Assembly (NCBI GenBank): GCA_009785115.1
Contig: WQWY01000011.1
Coordinates: forward strand, 24,556 to 88,555
Direction: 5' to 3'
DNA: 64,000 nt
Origin: Micrococcales bacterium
Lineage (GTDB): Bacteria > Actinomycetota > Actinomycetes > Actinomycetales > Cellulomonadaceae
Below, piece by piece: positions 60,938 to 64,000 of the stretch (position 1 is its first letter; every line of letters begins with the position of its first letter). The translations under genes were made by a program, and so were the position numbers. The notes under the pieces are model-generated. The model searched no databases and was not told the DNA's origin. It saw only the letters and a list, made by a program, of their open reading frames with translations.

Positions 60938-62445
60938 TGAGCCCGCGTCGCCACCTCGGAGGCCGAGCGCTCGCAACCCGTGCGGTCACCACCCGCGCCA
61001 CCGGCCCGGGCCTCACCCCTGGCGGCCCCGCTCTCGACGGTTCTGCTCGTGACGGCTCTGCTCGCGGTGGCTCTGCGCAGGTGGTGGAGCAGGCCCGACG
61101 GCGCACCGAGGTCGCCGCCTCGATGGTCGTGGTGGTGATCGGCTCGCTGGCCCTGATCGCGGCCCTGGGTGTGGTGCTGCCTGTGGCGGGTGTCGTCGCG
61201 GCGACGGTGCTCGGGCTGGCGGCGGTGCTCGTCGCGGCGAGGTCCGAGCCGGTGGCGCTGGCGGTGTGGTCGATGCCGCTGCTGCTGTCCGTCCAGCGGC
61301 TGGGGGGCGAGGACGCCAGCCTGTCGATGTCTGACGCGCTGCTGTTCGTGCTGTTCTGGGTCGTCGCGCTGCTCGGCCCCCGGCCCCTGTCGCCGGTGCT
61401 GCGGTCTTTGATGTGGCTCACCGTGGTCTACCAGGCGGCCACCATCTTGACGGTGCTGGTCAACCCCTACCCGTCGAACCTCATCGAGTGGTTCCACACC
61501 TGGCTGCTCACCGCCGCGGCGATCCTGGTCGGCTGGGCCGCCGGGGTGCGCGGCTACGCGACGAAGGCCCTCACCCTGCTGATCCTCACCACGGCCGCCA
61601 TCTCGGTGCTCACCCTCGCCGCCGTGGCGCAGATGGTCGCCCAGGGAGGCCTGGGGGCGGTGGTCGAGGTGTACCTGGACTGGCCCTGGGCGATGCACAA
61701 GAACGTCATCGGCACCCTGCTGGCCTTCACCGCGATCGTGGTCTACGCCCGCCCGCCCTGGCTGCACTGGCCACGTTGGGCCACCACCCCCATGTTCTGG
61801 CTGCTGAGCGCCGGGATGGCCGCCTCCCAGTCGCGTCAGGCGATCATCTCCGTGGTGGTCGCGGTGGTGCTGATCGCGCTGCGGCAGTCGTCGATGGCTC
61901 GGCGCTCGAAGGCCATCGTCGTGCCGGTGTTCGCCGCGATGGTGGGCGTGATGCTCATGGTGGTCGCCCAGTTCTCCGAGGCCAACGCCTTCAACTCCGT
62001 GTATCAGCGCATGGACTGGTACGCGCAGTCCACCGACGTCTGGCTCATGAACCCCTGGTTCGGCATGGGCAACCGCTGGTGGTACACCGGCCTGCTCAAC
62101 GAGGAGTTCCAACCCCCGCAGGCCATCCTCGAGGTGCTGTCGACCACCGGGATCTTCGGCATGATCGGGTTCGTCATCATGCTCGGCGGCTTCATGGTGG
62201 TGCTCTGGTACCGCCTGCCCCCCGAGTACGGCACCCTGGCGGTCGCGGTGGTGCTCGCCCGGGTCGTCCAGGGCCAGCTCGACCAGTTCTGGGTCACCGT
62301 CCAGGTGTCGATGCCCCTGCTCATCGCCGGCATCTGCGTCGGCGCCTACGACTGGGCCGCACGGTCTGCCAGACCCTCGGACGCCTCGCCCGACGAGCAG
62401 CCAGAGACCGCCCCTTCTTCTCAGCCAGCACTGGTGACGCGGTAG
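60934..62445 (+). CDS. O-antigen ligase/polymerase-like membrane protein (Wzy candidate)
   Basis: 503 residues, about 12 helices. The N-terminal ~60 residues are disordered with 15-bp-repeat-derived DGSAR units. A long periplasmic-type loop between helices contains FNSVYQRMDWYAQSTDVWLMNPWFGMGNRWWYTG, like the large loop of WaaL/Wzy proteins (G-x-G-x-N/R-W). It would polymerise repeat units on the outer face. GTG 60934 or ATG 60937 overlaps the glycosyltransferase stop. It is the last gene of the operon. Confidence 0.82.
   Translation: MMSPRRHLGGRALATRAVTTRATGPGLTPGGPALDGSARDGSARGGSAQVVEQARRRTEVAASMVVVVIGSLALIAALGVVLPVAGVVAATVLGLAAVLVAARSEPVALAVWSMPLLLSVQRLGGEDASLSMSDALLFVLFWVVALLGPRPLSPVLRSLMWLTVVYQAATILTVLVNPYPSNLIEWFHTWLLTAAAILVGWAAGVRGYATKALTLLILTTAAISVLTLAAVAQMVAQGGLGAVVEVYLDWPWAMHKNVIGTLLAFTAIVVYARPPWLHWPRWATTPMFWLLSAGMAASQSRQAIISVVVAVVLIALRQSSMARRSKAIVVPVFAAMVGVMLMVVAQFSEANAFNSVYQRMDWYAQSTDVWLMNPWFGMGNRWWYTGLLNEEFQPPQAILEVLSTTGIFGMIGFVIMLGGFMVVLWYRLPPEYGTLAVAVVLARVVQGQLDQFWVTVQVSMPLLIAGICVGAYDWAARSARPSDASPDEQPETAPSSQPALVTR
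61033..61077 (+). repeat. Three 15-bp imperfect tandem repeats in the Wzy-like gene
   Basis: Units CTCGACGGTTCTGCT, CGTGACGGCTCTGCT and CGCGGTGGCTCTGCG encode LDGSA-RDGSA-RGGSA in the disordered N-terminus. Frame is preserved. Confidence 0.75.
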
Positions 62446-62467
62446 ACCCCCCACCCACCGTAGACAA

Positions 62468-62485
62468 AATCTGAGTAATCAGATT
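62468..62485. promoter_or_regulatory. Inverted-repeat operator of the toxin-antitoxin operon
   Basis: AATCTGA-GTAA-TCAGATT is a perfect 7-bp dyad adjoining the -10 TACGAT (62485-62490), which itself is 7 nt before ATG 62498. It is the usual place for Phd-family autorepression; the transcript looks leaderless. Confidence 0.7.
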
Positions 62486-62497
62486 ACGATGATGGGC

Positions 62498-62767
62498 ATG
62501 AAGACTCTCACTGCCACCGAGGCGTCGCGAGGCTTCTCCGCGCTGCTGGACTCCATCGCCCAGGGCGGCGACGACGTCACCATCACGCGAGGCGGGGTGC
62601 CGATCGTGCGCATGACCGCGATCAAGACGCACACCTGGGCGCAGTTCAAGCGCGGCATGGGGGATCTCGTCTCGAACAACCCGCGCCCCGACGACGGCTG
62701 GGCTGACGAGGTCGACGCGCTCCGCGCCCTGCTGACCGAGCCGGAGAACCCGTGGGCCGACGACTGA
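62498..62767 (+). CDS. Phd/YefM-type antitoxin
   Basis: 89 residues from ATG 62498. MKTLTATEASRGFSALLDSIAQGGDDVTITRGGVPIVRM is the Phd/YefM DNA-binding fold. The C-terminal acidic tail (PRPDDGWADEVDALRALLTEPENPWADD) should neutralise the toxin. The start is chosen by the leaderless promoter; two earlier ATGs are in the ORF track. Its end overlaps the toxin start by 16 bp. It is expected to repress its own operator. Confidence 0.9.
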   Translation: MKTLTATEASRGFSALLDSIAQGGDDVTITRGGVPIVRMTAIKTHTWAQFKRGMGDLVSNNPRPDDGWADEVDALRALLTEPENPWADD

Positions 62768-63156
62768 TCCTCGACACGAACCTGTTGATCGAGATCGAGC
62801 GCGGCGCAGCAGGCCCTCTCGACGATGACGACGATCTGGCCGTCGCGGCGCTGACGCTCGCCGAGCTCGAACGCGGGGTCCACTCAGCCAAGGACGCGCG
62901 TGTGGCAGCGCGTCGACGCCGGTTCGTCGAACGCGTCCCCCACCTGGTCGAGGTGCTCGCCTACACCGACCAGACAGCGCACGAGCACGCCGTGCTGCTC
63001 GCGGAGACCGCAGCAGCTGGCCGACCACGTGGCGCACACGACCTCATCATCGCCGCCCACGCCCGCGAGACCGGCCGGACCATCCTTACCAGCGACCGAC
63101 GTGCACGATTCGACGGGCTGAGCAACGTACGCGCCGGGACCCTGACCTCGGCCTGA
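62752..63156 (+). CDS. VapC-type PIN-domain toxin
   Basis: 134 residues. LILDTNLLIE (D8), TLAELERG (E38/E40), GAHDLIIAAHA (D97) and ILTSDRRARF (D115) complete the acidic PIN active site. VapC toxins are RNases cutting tRNA or rRNA. GTG 62752 overlaps the antitoxin by 16 bp, so translation is coupled. A Phd antitoxin with a VapC toxin is a common mixed pairing. Confidence 0.92.
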   Translation: MGRRLILDTNLLIEIERGAAGPLDDDDDLAVAALTLAELERGVHSAKDARVAARRRRFVERVPHLVEVLAYTDQTAHEHAVLLAETAAAGRPRGAHDLIIAAHARETGRTILTSDRRARFDGLSNVRAGTLTSA

Positions 63157-63269
63157 TCTGCTCACCTCCAGCCCGTAGAGGCTCTGGTCGCTCACATCGA
63201 CCTCGTCGATCGACGGCGTCTGCGTCAGCGCCGACGACTGGGCCACCCGCCACACCCGACCAGGCACCG

Positions 63270-63575
63270 TCAGATCGGACCGTGCGACGGCGCTGGGTTT
63301 CCTGGCAGCGTCTCGCTGCTGACACGCCGAGCCTCGGCCGCCGCGGCCTCGACCTTGAAGCGTTCCGCCTGGTCGCTCGTCAGCACTGACACCGCGCCAC
63401 AGTAGACACACTCCATGAGATGCTTGCTCTGGAACGGGAATATCGGCAAGAAGAACAGCGTGAACCATCTCCTCTGGTTCACCAGCCGCTGAGCGGCCGT
63501 CGCGTGACAGTGGGAGCACCGCAAGATCAGCGCCGCAACCACCTCTCTCTTCGTCGACACCCCAAAGATGATCAC
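63270..63575 (-). CDS. Small zinc-ribbon protein
   Basis: 101 residues from GTG 63575 with GGAGG 6 nt upstream. IIFGVSTKREVVAALILRCSHCHATAAQRLV and ECVYCGAV give a four-cysteine zinc ribbon (CxxC...CxxC), with a hydrophobic hairpin between (WFTLFFLPIFPFQSKHL). This is the short actinobacterial zinc-ribbon family. The function is unknown. It is downstream of the edge gene on the same strand. Confidence 0.78.
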   Translation of the reverse strand: MIIFGVSTKREVVAALILRCSHCHATAAQRLVNQRRWFTLFFLPIFPFQSKHLMECVYCGAVSVLTSDQAERFKVEAAAAEARRVSSETLPGNPAPSHGPI

Positions 63576-63630
63576 CAGAAACCTCCGAGCCCGAACCCGA
63601 CAAGAACCACATCCATCAAAATATCGCACC

Positions 63631-64000
63631 TCACCAATCATCGAGAGGAGGACGACCCTGTGACCCCCGCGGCCAGACGCTGTCGCGATAAGTCTCCACG
63701 ACCTCCGTCAGCTCGTACTGTGGCACCAGAGCCTCCCATTCAAAACCTTTCTCCGTCACCGTCACCGCGGGATGAAGAGATGAACCGCTCCAGCGCCGAT
63801 CTCCCCGAACCAGCACTCTGCCATCTTCTCTGATGTAGTCCACTTCCACGCGCTGCCCTTGCCACACGGCCGTCGTGGTGACGGAGAACCGGTGTTCGAC
63901 CTCGGAGATGTGGAACTTACGGACCCATCCTAGCTGGCGACTATATTCAAATCCTTCTGGCCGAGGTTGTGAGGTGGGTCGGAAAAGCCAGATGTTCGAC
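63631..64000 (-). CDS. Unknown protein, 5' end beyond the window
   Basis: The minus-strand frame is open from the window edge to TGA 63631 (122 codons seen), longer than the 78-residue ORF track entry. Upstream residues include FEYSRQLGWVRKFHISEVEHRFSV. Segments such as VEVDYIREDGRVLVRGDRRW and PQYELTEVVETY look like a small beta-rich globular domain. No family recognised. G+C is lower than average here, hinting at accessory DNA. Confidence 0.6.
   Translation of the reverse strand, partial: SNIWLFRPTSQPRPEGFEYSRQLGWVRKFHISEVEHRFSVTTTAVWQGQRVEVDYIREDGRVLVRGDRRWSGSSLHPAVTVTEKGFEWEALVPQYELTEVVETYRDSVWPRGSQGRPPLDDW

Overview
This window looks like chromosome from a high-GC (about 72% G+C by eye) actinobacterium. 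The block pth-rplY-prs-glmU followed by tRNA-Gln, the Rv3654c/Rv3660c-type Tad cluster, mycosin proteases and many leaderless genes with TANNNT -10 boxes fit Micrococcales, possibly a Cellulomonas, Oerskovia or Sanguibacter relative. The genus is inference. Anaerobic ribonucleotide reductase (nrdD/nrdG) suggests a facultative anaerobe, and a proton-pumping pyrophosphatase sits alongside a soluble one.

Layout. 1-10.8 kb: surface polysaccharide genes (flippase, glycosyltransferases, two paralogous secreted beta-helix proteins, a CDP-alcohol phosphatidyltransferase and the initiating sugar-phosphate transferase). 10.9-20.5 kb: housekeeping (pth, rplY, prs, glmU, tRNA-Gln, TetR and MarR regulators, proC, an EEP-fold hydrolase, hppA). 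20.7-25.8 kb: a lipoprotein, an AAA/DUF4143 ATPase sitting between a broken copy of the nrdG 3' end and intact nrdG, then nrdD under putative NrdR boxes. 26-29 kb: a two-component system plus a duplicated sensor that lacks a kinase. 29.3-36.4 kb: an MrfA/YprA-type helicase carrying two in-frame repeat-like insertions, and an operon with two tandem mycosins. 36.8-42.9 kb: an MFS exporter and a Tad/Flp pilus operon (ssd/cpaE-tadA-tadB-tadC-pilin-tadE-tadG-like). 43-52.7 kb: a putative small RNA, malic enzyme, two membrane proteins, PBP4-type carboxypeptidase, ppa, FKBP, a Bax-inhibitor-like protein, an odd UAA-anticodon tRNA, Ppx/GppA and PAP2 phosphatases. 52.7-62.4 kb: a second polysaccharide block with a CDP-deoxysugar pathway (rfbF, rfbG, a 3,5-epimerase, a C-methyltransferase, a class III aminotransferase, a PIG-L deacetylase), glycosyltransferases and a Wzy-like polymerase. 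62.5-64 kb: a Phd/VapC-type toxin-antitoxin pair, a zinc-ribbon protein and a gene cut by the window edge.

Together the two polysaccharide blocks could form a nearly complete Wzx/Wzy-type pathway: initiation by the phosphoglycosyl transferase, extension by GT2/GT4 enzymes with a branched or amino CDP-sugar, export by the flippase and polymerisation by the O-antigen-ligase-like protein. About 42 kb of mostly unrelated genes separates them. The most interesting non-gene structures are the insertions inside the helicase, the nrdG-end duplication, a perfect 27-bp inverted repeat between nrdD and nrdG, a candidate sRNA upstream of malic enzyme, and a short-variable-arm tRNA with a UAA anticodon. 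All calls come from reading the sequence; no database search was run.
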